Shown here: positions 5,366-11,451 of the stretch, piece after piece
Layout of the letters: every line of letters begins with the position of its first letter
Numbering within the stretch: position 1 is the stretch's first letter
IMG/VR virus record: IMGVR_UViG_3300031857_001395
Span: 1 to 23,795 of that record
DNA from: a virus
Strand: one strand, 5' to 3'
DNA: 23,795 nucleotides
Program-made: the position numbers and the translations under genes
The notes under the pieces: generated by a model
What the model saw: the letters and a program-made list of their open reading frames with translations, nothing else
Told to the model about the DNA's origin: nothing
Databases searched by the model: none

Positions 5366-5513
5366 CGTCTCTGAAGGAATTGAACCTTCGACCAGTTCAG
5401 GTTGGTTTGCATCCAGCAATTTAACCTATAACCATCATCAGCGTATCCTGCCCAGAGTCGAACGGGCGTTGACCATCACTTGAACCAACCTGCACCGGCA
5501 GTTTTGGATACTT
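5366..5513 (-). pseudogene. Two overlapping tRNA-like remnants
   Basis: Segment 5443-5513: ends GTATCC/GGATAC, T-arm-like GCCCG/TGGGC with an 8-nt loop starting TTCGA, a CTGC/GCAG mini-hairpin and GTTGG/TCAAC with a 12-nt loop. Segment 5366-5389: T-arm GAAGG/CCTTC with TTCAATT and acceptor strand AGAGACG, whose best partner is CGACTCT at 5454-5460 (one mismatch). A 10-bp inverted repeat (5398-5407 and 5483-5492) links the two. Neither makes a convincing tRNA. Confidence 0.45.
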
Positions 5514-5521
5514 AAAAATTG

Positions 5522-5607
5522 TGGAGGAGGATGATAGCATCGAACTATTATCCCGAGGGATACTACAGTTTTCAAGACTGTGTGGGGAGCCAACCCCAGC
5601 ATCCTCC
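5522..5607 (-). tRNA. tRNA-Ser(TGA)
   Basis: Acceptor GGAGGAT/ATCCTCC, CCA encoded, anticodon stem ACAGT/ACTGT with loop CTTGAAA, class II variable arm with ATCCC/GGGAT stem, as expected for Ser. The discriminator is T instead of the usual G and the D-loop is short. Confidence 0.9.
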
Positions 5608-5614
5608 AAAATTG

Positions 5615-6262
5615 TTAATTTTCGTACATTGAAGTATAGTTTTTGCCATACTTCCTAATCACGTATTCTAAAATATCTTTGAGATCATTTGCATACAAAA
5701 CTGTTATGTCTGGATTACAACTTAACTTGGCTTCCCATTGTTCAGTTTTATAGCCTTTGATTTCAATTAATTTTCCCTCGACAATAAAATCTGGAATGTA
5801 ATTCTTAACTTCACCATTCCAAACATACTGTCTTTTTTCTAAATTTCTTTCAATAGAAATGTTGTGATCTAGACAATAAATCACATACGCTAGTTCCCAA
5901 CTACTATCGCAAAAGAAATTTTTGAACCATCCTTTTTTGCCTCTTCCTGAGCCTTTTACATAACCGCCTAACTTTCGACGTTTAGCGACGTCTCTTAGTT
6001 TGTCTTTGCGTTGTTGTTCTTTTTCAGGATCTAAAGATTTTCCCGGAGAATTTGATTTTCTTCCTTTTAATTTCTTTGAAATGTCTGGCCGTAATCTCCC
6101 AGATAATTTAGAAGCAATTGAAGCTATAGAGGCATTAGTAAATTTAGTTTGCCCCTCATTCCAAGCAGGAATTCTGTTTGTATTTTTCTTACATTTAGAT
6201 TGATGAATAGACAAAAGACCTGCATTTTTACAAATGCGATCACAAAATTGACAAATATGCAT
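5615..6262 (-). CDS. PD-(D/E)XK-type homing endonuclease with zinc finger, 215 aa
   Basis: The N-terminus has a zinc finger (CQFC at residues 4-7, then HQSKC). A middle region is basic (KKLKGRKS, RGKKGW). The C-terminal half matches free-standing phage PD-(D/E)XK nucleases: CDSSWELAYVIY helix, then IPDFIV (catalytic Asp) and LIEIKGY (Glu-X-Lys) near residues 165-180. It is the third nuclease fold found inside this tRNA cluster. ATG 6262 has AAAGGAAA and a perfect TATAAATA 20 bases upstream, so it is a late gene with a normal leader. Assignment of the fold rests on the motif spacing; Vsr-like alternatives are possible. Confidence 0.85.
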   Translation of the reverse strand: MHICQFCDRICKNAGLLSIHQSKCKKNTNRIPAWNEGQTKFTNASIASIASKLSGRLRPDISKKLKGRKSNSPGKSLDPEKEQQRKDKLRDVAKRRKLGGYVKGSGRGKKGWFKNFFCDSSWELAYVIYCLDHNISIERNLEKRQYVWNGEVKNYIPDFIVEGKLIEIKGYKTEQWEAKLSCNPDITVLYANDLKDILEYVIRKYGKNYTSMYEN

Positions 6263-6282
6263 GAGTGTTTCCTTTCATACAT

Positions 6283-6290
6283 TATTTATA
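6283..6290 (-). promoter_or_regulatory. T4-type late promoter TATAAATA
   Basis: Perfect box on the minus strand, followed by a leader with AAAGGAAA before ATG 6262. Confidence 0.85.
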
Positions 6291-6354
6291 CAATCAAGAC
6301 CAGTCGTCCTCCATGGACGGCACCCGCTATTAAACTTGTTTTGTTACTCTACCC

Positions 6355-6485
6355 AGAGTGTATTGATCAAACTTTGATGTCGAACGTTGGATCTCGACCT
6401 GTTTGCATTTGAGACATCACGTGCTGAGTAGCGAGGAAGACCGTGGTCAGCTGCCTATCTCAACACCAAAGTATCAATACACTCT
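6355..6485 (-). ncRNA. Structured RNA candidate, 131 nt
   Basis: The ends form a perfect 13-bp stem (left arm 6355-6367, right arm 6473-6485), continued after a 3-nt bulge by six more pairs (6371-6376 with 6467-6472). Inside, GATGTC (6376-6381) pairs with GACATC (6413-6418) and smaller hairpins follow. There is no ORF. It lies just downstream of two leftward early promoters (6543 and 6723), so the minus strand is the likely RNA. It is not a tRNA and I recognise no family. Confidence 0.55.
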
Positions 6486-6542
6486 GATAGTTTGTTTGTT
6501 TTGGTAATATTCTGTTGTCAATGAACTGTGCTAACAAATACT

Positions 6543-6571
6543 ATTTTAGCATCTGCTAACGTTGCTGTCAA
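6543..6571 (-). promoter_or_regulatory. Early promoter upstream of structured RNA
   Basis: Minus strand -35 TTGACA (6571-6566), 17-bp spacer, -10 TAAAAT (6548-6543). Predicted +1 near 6536; first transcribed element is the 131-nt hairpin RNA. Confidence 0.8.
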
Positions 6572-6610
6572 CCTGTTTAACAGCTTGACTTTAAAGGACT
6601 CAGAATTGAA

Positions 6611-6660
6611 CTAAACTTTAAAGTTTAGCGGCAGGCCTGTTTTACCGTTTCGGTTCCTGC
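6611..6660. other. 18-bp palindrome plus adjacent hairpin
   Basis: A perfect palindrome (6611-6628, CTAAACTTTAAAGTTTAG) lies next to GCAGG/CCTGC (6631-6635 with 6656-6660), which encloses an ACCG/CGGT hairpin. Both lie in the leader between two early promoters. They could be an operator or an RNA structure; no terminator U tract is seen. Confidence 0.5.
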
Positions 6661-6722
6661 TCTTCACCTTATTCTGTATTCTGTCAGTTTCTGCTGAGTT
6701 GTTAGCTGTCCTCTACTCTTTT

Positions 6723-6751
6723 AGTATAGCAAGCTCTACCGAGCCCGTCAA
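6723..6751 (-). promoter_or_regulatory. Early sigma70-type promoter
   Basis: Minus strand -35 TTGACG (6751-6746), 17-bp spacer, -10 TATACT (6728-6723), then AAAAGAGTA. It starts right after the terminator at 6755-6789. Confidence 0.88.
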
Positions 6752-6754
6752 CAC

Positions 6755-6789
6755 AAAAACAAAAAAGCCTGCAAATTTCTTTGCAGGCT
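6755..6789 (-). terminator. Rho-independent terminator
   Basis: 10-bp stem AGCCTGCAAA/TTTGCAGGCT with 4-nt loop, followed on the minus strand by TTTTTTGTTTTT. It ends the operon 6815-9462. Confidence 0.93.
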
Positions 6790-6814
6790 GTTGGAGTGTA
6801 CTTTATGAATACGT

Positions 6815-6907
6815 TTATCCAACATCACCTGCATAGATGGGTTCTCTATTGGCCCAATTTGGCTGGGCGGAAAATGAAACCATTGAGTGATGTTTTGCTC
6901 TGTGCAT
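6815..6907 (-). CDS. Small late peptide, 30 aa, leaderless
   Basis: ATG 6907 to TAA 6815, 30 codons (begins MHRAKHHSMVSF, ends IYAGDVG). It stands exactly five bases downstream of a perfect TATAAATA box, so transcription and translation would start at the same base. The terminator follows 26 nt later, so this is a complete minimal late gene. The peptide is polar with a histidine-rich start and no membrane segment. Too short to assign to a family; without the promoter I would not have called it. Confidence 0.55.
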   Translation of the reverse strand: MHRAKHHSMVSFSAQPNWANREPIYAGDVG

Positions 6908-6912
6908 GTTTT

Positions 6913-6920
6913 TATTTATA
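6913..6920 (-). promoter_or_regulatory. T4-type late promoter TATAAATA
   Basis: Perfect box, 5 nt before ATG 6907; predicted leaderless start. Confidence 0.8.
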
Positions 6921-6942
6921 CCAGACAGACCACAAAGATCGA

Positions 6943-7308
6943 TTATTCTGACAGGATTTTCCAAAAATTATGATCGTGATCAACTTCAAATAGTGCGTCG
7001 GATGATCCGCTGCGGATTAACTTGGAATACTTAAAGCCGTGTGTTATTAGAAAACTCTGTATGAGATTGGTATCCAAAACAGTTTTTTGGCGCAACTCTA
7101 TCACTTGTTTTGTTTTCCAGCCCCGCTTTGCGTCGTCCCAAACCAGTGCGCCACGTTCATTGCGGTCGTATTCTTCCTTAACAAATTCACATGTGAGCTT
7201 GCTCACGCTCACCTTCAATCGCCAGCTCTTGCCATGCCGAAAAATGGCAGCACGAAATCCGTTTTCACGCAAAGCCTTTTCCAATGTTGTTTGCTGTTCT
7301 TTGGTCAT
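6943..7308 (-). CDS. Hypothetical protein, 121 aa, last gene of early operon
   Basis: ATG 7308 overlaps the TGA of the upstream gene (ATGA), so it is translationally coupled. Two similar-looking halves are possible: residues 5-45 (LRENGFRAAIFRHGKSWRLKV) and 80-118 (LITHGFKYSKLIRSG...FEVDHDHNFWKIL), each with a helix-GF-strand pattern. A segment KTVLDTNLI (about residues 73-81) faintly recalls the TVFDLI motif of its neighbours, but the match is poor. The protein is basic. Function unknown; it belongs to the dCMP deaminase operon and probably acts early. Confidence 0.8.
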   Translation of the reverse strand: MTKEQQTTLEKALRENGFRAAIFRHGKSWRLKVSVSKLTCEFVKEEYDRNERGALVWDDAKRGWKTKQVIELRQKTVLDTNLIQSFLITHGFKYSKLIRSGSSDALFEVDHDHNFWKILSE

Positions 7309-7568
7309 TTGCTAATAGTTGAAATCATATCAAACACTGTGCCAATATCATACGTGGCGCGATAAAAGGTAGAGCCTTTTGTTTGCCTTGCGTGAGGTAA
7401 ATATTCTCGAATGAGCTCATCAAAAATAGCACGTCGATCTCTGCCATAATCTCTTGCATATGCACTGAGCACAGTCACGTAATATCTGCCTTTTCTTTGG
7501 CGAAATGTACAAATACAGTTATAAACTGGTGCCCAGCGAAGCAAATCTCCAAAGGCGCCCGGTAGCAT
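7305..7568 (-). CDS. Hypothetical protein with C-terminal TVFDMI motif, 87 aa
   Basis: ATG 7568 lies three bases after the TAA of the upstream gene and the stop overlaps the next start. The N-terminal 70 residues look beta-rich and basic (CICTFRQRKGRYYVTVLSAYARDYGRDRR split here only by my description of its order), followed by YDIGTVFDMISTISK. The YDIGTVFDMI block matches YNIGTVFDLI in the upstream neighbour and FDLGTAFDLI in the one before, so these three are paralogues. No enzyme motif is seen. The shared tail suggests binding to a common partner, but that is inference. Confidence 0.85.
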   Translation of the reverse strand: MLPGAFGDLLRWAPVYNCICTFRQRKGRYYVTVLSAYARDYGRDRRAIFDELIREYLPHARQTKGSTFYRATYDIGTVFDMISTISK

Positions 7569-7571
7569 AAT

Positions 7572-7952
7572 TTATTCGTCGCCATCCTGCTTAACAGTTA
7601 AGCTACCCGATGGGCGGGATGCTGTAATCATTGGTTGAACACCCACAATTTGACTGGCAATCACCGTAGGCATCACACTTCTGAAAATGTTCATACTAAA
7701 ATCCAGAACCGGAGTGGGATTTGCTATCAGATCAAACACTGTGCCTATATTGTAGGTTAATTCTGTATCAGTCCGGCGTATCAGTCGGGCAGCAGGATAA
7801 TACTGTTTGATTCTTCGAGTCCAGCCACTCTCTGTTATTGAATTCACACCTGTGATTTTTACATAATTCCATTTCCTTTTACTGTAAAAGGTGTATTCGA
7901 ACCCCAATCGTTCTACGACACTTTTGAAGTCTTGCGGCATATCAATGAACAT
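7572..7952 (-). CDS. Hypothetical protein with internal GTVFDLI motif, 126 aa
   Basis: ATG 7952 to TAA 7572. Residues 1-70 resemble the neighbours: a helix (FKSVVERLGFEYTF), beta strands, a basic IKQYYPAARLIRR segment, then YNIGTVFDLI at about 68-77. Unlike its paralogues it continues for about 50 residues with a hydrophobic, Val/Ile/Pro-rich extension ending in an acidic QDGDE. The start follows AAGAAAG. An in-frame ATG at codon 5 (7940) is an alternative. Member of the operon family; function unknown. Confidence 0.85.
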   Translation of the reverse strand: MFIDMPQDFKSVVERLGFEYTFYSKRKWNYVKITGVNSITESGWTRRIKQYYPAARLIRRTDTELTYNIGTVFDLIANPTPVLDFSMNIFRSVMPTVIASQIVGVQPMITASRPSGSLTVKQDGDE

Positions 7953-7973
7953 GTTAGCTTTCTTTTTCGGCAG

Positions 7974-8270
7974 TCAATGGGAAGTAAGGCAATAATATAT
8001 CCCTGCGTCTATGTCGTTGTTTGTTTCCTGTGCAGTATTTACTATCAAGTCAAACGCTGTGCCTAGATCAAATACTAGATAGGAGTTAAAGTGAGATTGA
8101 CGCAGTTCTTTGTATTTTGATTTGGGATAGTATCGCCAAACTAAATCTTTTACGCTCACAATATAACCATTCACTGAAACGCAAACAATCAGTTGATACC
8201 GATGATCAGCGGTGGTGTGATACTCGAAAGTCCAGCCATATTGTTCGCAGGCTTTTTCAAATGGTATCAT
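7974..8270 (-). CDS. Hypothetical protein with GTAFDLI motif, 98 aa
   Basis: ATG 8270 sits five bases after the dCMP deaminase stop with GAGGGG as ribosome site. The fold pattern repeats that of the next gene: helix (FEKACEQYGWTFEYH), strands, WRYYPKSKYKELRQ, then FDLGTAFDLI at about residues 70-79, followed by a short polar tail. The YYP-K/R region before the motif matches QYYPAARL of the 126-aa protein. Clearly a paralogue; no catalytic motif visible. Confidence 0.85.
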   Translation of the reverse strand: MIPFEKACEQYGWTFEYHTTADHRYQLIVCVSVNGYIVSVKDLVWRYYPKSKYKELRQSHFNSYLVFDLGTAFDLIVNTAQETNNDIDAGIYYCLTSH

Positions 8271-8275
8271 TGTTG

Positions 8276-8740
8276 TTAAAACCCCTCAAAATCCACGCCA
8301 CGCATGGTGACGCCGCATTCTGCAAACATCTGCTGAGTACGCTCAATGTGTTCTTGCCATTGCGGTTTTTGCACCCAGGCAGCTACTGCTTGATTGCTGT
8401 TGACCACTTCTCTGATACCCACACTCACAATGGCACGGGCGCAATCCACACAGGGCAAGCTGGGGATGTAGATGGTGCAGTTGTTGAGACTGGTACCCAT
8501 TCTTGCTGCATTGTAAATTGCGTTGCGTTCAGCATGTTCAATCCACCAATACTTTTCCGGACGTTCTTGCCGTTCAGGCACACAGTCATTTAAACCACGT
8601 ACAAAACTGTTATAGCCGGTGGTGCGAATCTCGCGGTCCGGTCCCACAATCACACAACCAATCTGAGTGTGCGGGTCCTTGCTCTTGGTGCTCACTGTGC
8701 GCACCATGTTTAAAAAGTAATGGTCCCAGCTGGGTGTCAT
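8276..8740 (-). CDS. Deoxycytidylate (dCMP) deaminase, 154 aa
   Basis: Zinc-dependent cytidine/deoxycytidylate deaminase: HAERNAIYNAA at about residues 89-99 gives the zinc ligand His and catalytic Glu, and PSLPCVDCA (about 113-121) gives the two Cys ligands (PCxxC). The N-terminal CVIVGPDREIRTTGYNSF strand is typical. It converts dCMP to dUMP, supplying thymidylate synthesis for phage DNA, as T4 gp cd does. It starts at ATG 8740 overlapping the upstream stop (ATGA) with AGGAG inside that gene. It is the only recognisable enzyme of the operon, so its neighbours may act in nucleotide metabolism or host take-over at the same early time. Confidence 0.96.
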   Translation of the reverse strand: MTPSWDHYFLNMVRTVSTKSKDPHTQIGCVIVGPDREIRTTGYNSFVRGLNDCVPERQERPEKYWWIEHAERNAIYNAARMGTSLNNCTIYIPSLPCVDCARAIVSVGIREVVNSNQAVAAWVQKPQWQEHIERTQQMFAECGVTMRGVDFEGF

Positions 8741-8922
8741 TGACTTAGCTCCTGTAAAATATCAAAAACTGTTTTGGGTAAGGGCTCGATGGCACCTCGC
8801 ACAGTATGATCTTCGCATAAACATTTATACCAACCCGCGGCATCTTGATATTTTTCAAAGTCTGATGTTTTGCGATAACCCCATCTATCGTACCAGATCA
8901 CTCTCCAGCATACTGGTATCAT
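8737..8922 (-). CDS. Hypothetical protein with C-terminal KTVFDILQ motif, 61 aa
   Basis: ATG 8922 overlaps the previous stop (ATGA) and its own stop overlaps the deaminase start. Trp/Tyr-rich N-terminal half (WRVIWYDRWGYRKTSDF), a helix carrying YQDAAGWYKCL, and the tail LPKTVFDILQELSQ. The layout (strand, GY/GW turn, EAxxWY helix, P-x-TVFD-I-I/L) is the same as in the 62-aa protein next to it, so the two are tandem paralogues. Function unknown. Confidence 0.85.
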   Translation of the reverse strand: MIPVCWRVIWYDRWGYRKTSDFEKYQDAAGWYKCLCEDHTVRGAIEPLPKTVFDILQELSQ

Positions 8923-9107
8923 TGGCCACCTCGCTTGATTAGGTCAAACACAGTCAACGGTTTTGGTTCCCAAACATAAGTGGATTTTTTTAGTTCATGA
9001 TATCGATTCCAGGCCTCAGCCTCATTGTCAAACTCATCAGTGTTCCAACCCCCGTACCCAGCCACAGTTCTGTAAAATACTTGCCAACGAACAAAGTGAT
9101 CTGTCAC
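8919..9107 (-). CDS. Hypothetical protein with C-terminal LTVFDLIK motif, 62 aa
   Basis: Starts with GTG at 9107 that overlaps the TGA of the gene before (GTGA). Sequence order: WQVFYRTVAGYGGWNTDEFDNEAEAWNRY, reading as strand, Gly/Trp turn, acidic helix, then EPKPLTVFDLIKRGGQ. Paralogous to the 61-aa product downstream and, more distantly, the 58-aa product upstream (also GGWGG and EPATVFDII). Translationally coupled on both sides. No known family. Confidence 0.83.
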   Translation of the reverse strand: MTDHFVRWQVFYRTVAGYGGWNTDEFDNEAEAWNRYHELKKSTYVWEPKPLTVFDLIKRGGQ

Positions 9108-9280
9108 TGTGCCTCCTGAATTATATCGAATACGGTGGCTGGTTCGATTTTTACACTAAGACCACTCATGCTTTTTTTAATCATTGAACAAAAGGTATTA
9201 GCTAGCTTTTCATTTTCAAAATAATACACCAACTTTTTGCCGCCCCACCCACCTATATCTACAATCACTCTGGTAATCAC
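9104..9280 (-). CDS. Hypothetical protein with C-terminal TVFDIIQ motif, 58 aa (GTG start)
   Basis: It begins with GTG 9280, which overlaps the TGA of the upstream zinc protein, and ends with TGA overlapping the next GTG. The ribosome site is GAAAGAGAG. It reads as an IVDIGGWGGKKLVYYF strand region, a Lys-rich helix and the tail EPATVFDIIQEAQ. The coupling on both sides and the shared tail make it a real member of the family even though it is short and has a non-ATG start. Confidence 0.8.
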   Translation of the reverse strand: MITRVIVDIGGWGGKKLVYYFENEKLANTFCSMIKKSMSGLSVKIEPATVFDIIQEAQ

Positions 9281-9462
9281 GGGTACTCTCTTTCTGAGAC
9301 CAGAGTCAGAGTATAGGTTCGAACCAAAACTGACCCCCTGGGTCGCTTTTTGGTATAAACCAAATCATTAACGCATCCTGGATTGCATGTGCCAGAATTT
9401 CCAATTGCGCCATTGCACTGTTTGCAAATAAAAACATGATGAAACAACAAGTCTGACTGCAT
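9277..9462 (-). CDS. Zinc-ribbon-like small protein, 61 aa, first gene of operon
   Basis: ATG 9462 to TGA 9277. CKQC (about residues 13-16) and CNPGC (26-30) make a plausible four-cysteine zinc site in the N-terminal half; the rest is basic (YTKKRPRGSV) and ends SEREYP. The stop overlaps the next GTG. Start lies eight bases after the -10 of the early promoter at 9471-9499, so the mRNA leader is two bases or none. Opposite-strand frames here are shadows. Function unknown; the operon order suggests co-expression with dCMP deaminase. Confidence 0.72.
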   Translation of the reverse strand: MQSDLLFHHVFICKQCNGAIGNSGTCNPGCVNDLVYTKKRPRGSVLVRTYTLTLVSEREYP

Positions 9463-9470
9463 TTAGTAAT

Positions 9471-9499
9471 ATTATAGCAATAATTACAACAGAACTCAA
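9471..9499 (-). promoter_or_regulatory. Early promoter of the 6943-9462 operon
   Basis: Minus strand -35 TTGAGT (9499-9494), 17-bp spacer, -10 TATAAT (9476-9471). Its -35 shares base 9499 with the rightward late box. Confidence 0.82.
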
Positions 9500-9506
9500 A
9501 TAAATA
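9499..9506 (+). promoter_or_regulatory. Late promoter-like box AATAAATA
   Basis: One mismatch to TATAAATA, exactly 5 nt before ATG 9512 and no Shine-Dalgarno; predicted leaderless start of the virion-type gene. Confidence 0.7.
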
Positions 9507-9511
9507 TTCAT

Positions 9512-10822
9512 ATGAGTTTACCAAACAGAACCAACAGCACCAATTATGAGCATCCGCAGGAAACCAATCTGCTGAATTTGCACAGGGCAATGAGCTACAA
9601 CAGTCAGGGTGAGCCTGTGCTGCGAACCACATCGGGCAGCAGTGCAACCACCGGTGATGCGTTTGGTAGACTGAGAATTGCTGCACCTTTCACACTGTTT
9701 GATAGCGTTCACCGATACCAGGACAATGCCAAAGCTGAAGTGTTTACTGCTGGCGGCGGCACCAGCACACACGACACCAACAGCAGCAGCATATTGATGG
9801 CAGTGGGCACTGCAAAAGATGCTGAAGTGATTAGAGAAACCAGCCGTGTGTTTGCCTATCAACCGGGCAAAAGTTTGCAAATGATGATCACCTTCACCAT
9901 GTCACCGGCCAAAACCAATCTCAGACAACGAGCTGGACTGTTTGACGCACAGAATGGAGTTTACATACAGTTAAAGGACAATGTGCTGAGTTTTGTGTTG
10001 CGCAGTTATTCAACTGGTGTTTTGGTGGAAACTGTGGTACCACAGAGCCAATGGAATGTGGAGCGATTGGATGGCGCAGGTACCAATCCCACAGTGTTAG
10101 ACATCACCAAATCACAAATTTTTTGGTTGGACATAGAATGGTTGGGTGTGGGCACAGTGCGTTGCGGATTTGTGATCAATGGTGAATTCATTCACTGTCA
10201 CAGTTTTCATCATGCCAATCTGCAAACCAGCACATACATGACCACTGCCTGTTTGCCGGGCAGAGTGGAAATTAAAAACGTGGACACCACCGCCAGTGCT
10301 AGCACCTACAGACAGATTTGTTTTACTGTGATCAGTGAAGGTGGGTATGAACTCAGAGGCCGACCCAGAAGCGTGGATCACGCTTTGACTGCGCCCTATC
10401 GTATGAGCAGTCCGGGTGTCACTTATCCACTGCTGAGCATCCGACTGAAAAGTGATCGATTGGGTGCCATTGTGGTACCTAAAAATTTCACCATAGCAGT
10501 TACTTCATCGGGCAGCTTTAGATACGGATTGATCAGCAGAGGCGTTACATCAGGCGGGTTATGGGTTAGTGCTGGTACCGACAGTCATGTTGAATACAAC
10601 TTAACAGCAACCAGTTTGTCCAGCGGCACAGTGTTTGAAACTGGATACATTATCAGCAGCAATCAGAGTTCAGCCGCTCCCAGCTTGCAGGAATATCCAT
10701 TCAAGTTTCAACTGGAGCGAAACACGTTCACTCCAGTTGCTTATGAGTTTATAATTGCAATGGTTTGTACTGGCAACAATCAGGACGTTTTTGCCAGTGT
10801 CAACTGGGAAGAAATTACCTAA
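9512..10822 (+). CDS. Virion-type structural protein, 436 aa (T4-type marine phage family)
   Basis: One of the few rightward genes. The N-terminus is Asn/Thr/Ser-rich. Residues about 45-70 carry ATTGDAFGRLRIAAPFTLFDSVHRY (broken by me from a longer stretch); the pattern FGRLR-x-x-x-PFTLFDS-x-x-RY is one I recall from structural proteins of marine T4-type phages. The rest is Gly/Ser/Thr-rich, all-beta in appearance, like tail-fibre or capsid-decoration proteins, with no transmembrane segment. Late expression fits: AATAAATA five bases before ATG. Its end overlaps the convergent exonuclease gene by 8 bp. Exact virion position (fibre, neck or head) cannot be told. Confidence 0.75.
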   Translation: MSLPNRTNSTNYEHPQETNLLNLHRAMSYNSQGEPVLRTTSGSSATTGDAFGRLRIAAPFTLFDSVHRYQDNAKAEVFTAGGGTSTHDTNSSSILMAVGTAKDAEVIRETSRVFAYQPGKSLQMMITFTMSPAKTNLRQRAGLFDAQNGVYIQLKDNVLSFVLRSYSTGVLVETVVPQSQWNVERLDGAGTNPTVLDITKSQIFWLDIEWLGVGTVRCGFVINGEFIHCHSFHHANLQTSTYMTTACLPGRVEIKNVDTTASASTYRQICFTVISEGGYELRGRPRSVDHALTAPYRMSSPGVTYPLLSIRLKSDRLGAIVVPKNFTIAVTSSGSFRYGLISRGVTSGGLWVSAGTDSHVEYNLTATSLSSGTVFETGYIISSNQSSAAPSLQEYPFKFQLERNTFTPVAYEFIIAMVCTGNNQDVFASVNWEEIT

Positions 10823-11366
10823 CGAATTTGGTAACGCCTAGTGTAGCCAGTGCCTGCTGAACCCCCGTGGCTTGGCGGTAACAGTCAGCTACTGCGTCGT
10901 GGGTGGCCACTGGCAGATTCACTGCAACCAGATCCAGCAGTGTGCGGCTGTCACGTGCCTGCCAGTAACGCCAGGGATAAGGGTGGTCAATGGCTCGGTA
11001 AGCATGTTCTAGAATACTGATATCAAAACTGGTACCCTGACACCAGATACGGCCGCTGCTGTTCCACACGAATCGGTGCAGGGTCATCAATGCATCTTTG
11101 AATGCTACTCGATTATCCGGAGAAAAGATGCGTTCCTGTACCTGCGGGTCTTGCTGAGCCCACCAATCGAGTGTTTCGGGATTGACATTTCGGTCAGGCT
11201 GAGAATCCACATCCACCATGATGTCCAGCGTCTGCAGGTCTGCTAGTCCGACGCCGCGAGTCAGATAGTCATCAAAGGGATCAAATTTCACCGCAGCAAT
11301 CTGCAGAATTACTGCGTCTGGCGTGGTGGCCAGAGTTTCTAAATCTATCATTGTTGATAGTTCCAT
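10815..11366 (-). CDS. dexA: DexA-like DEDD 3'-5' exonuclease, 183 aa
   Basis: DEDDh exonuclease motifs in order: MIDLETL at residues 6-12 (Asp, Glu), CQGTSFDISILEHAY (Asp of motif II, about 115-129) and THDAVADC (His-Asp of motif III, about 157-164). The ETLDWWAQQDP and WCQG-SFD-IL blocks match the T4 DexA layout. Such enzymes degrade DNA or RNA 3' ends, in T4 helping host DNA breakdown. ATG 11366 was chosen because TTTGGAGAA precedes it; the frame runs open to 11420. It diverges from the HNH gene on the other side and meets the structural gene tail to tail. Confidence 0.88.
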   Translation of the reverse strand: MELSTMIDLETLATTPDAVILQIAAVKFDPFDDYLTRGVGLADLQTLDIMVDVDSQPDRNVNPETLDWWAQQDPQVQERIFSPDNRVAFKDALMTLHRFVWNSSGRIWCQGTSFDISILEHAYRAIDHPYPWRYWQARDSRTLLDLVAVNLPVATHDAVADCYRQATGVQQALATLGVTKFVR

Positions 11367-11380
11367 TTTTTCTCCAAAGG

Positions 11381-11388
11381 TATAAATA
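11381..11388 (+). promoter_or_regulatory. T4-type late promoter TATAAATA
   Basis: Perfect rightward box; leads into a 19-aa leader ORF and then the HNH gene at 11451. Confidence 0.8.
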
Positions 11389-11391
11389 AGA

Positions 11392-11451
11392 ATGCCGATC
11401 GCGATAGTCTCAATATCCATCGGCTCTATAACTATACGGAGTTACAGCTAA
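11392..11451 (+). CDS. Possible 19-aa leader peptide
   Basis: ATG 11392 lies 3 nt after TATAAATA and the ORF (MPIAIVSISIGSITIRSYS) ends with a TAA that overlaps the ATG of the HNH gene (TAATG). It is Ile/Ser-rich. The arrangement suggests translational coupling, but the HNH gene also has its own CGGAG site, so the peptide may be chance. Confidence 0.35.
   Translation: MPIAIVSISIGSITIRSYS

Noticed and set aside
2871-5389. Trans-spliced split tRNAs made of the 5' and 3' halves
   Set aside because: Acceptor strands of the halves do not match each other (GTGGGTG, GCCTCCG, AGGGGGT against GCGGTGG, CGGGACT, AGAGACG), so they are remnants.
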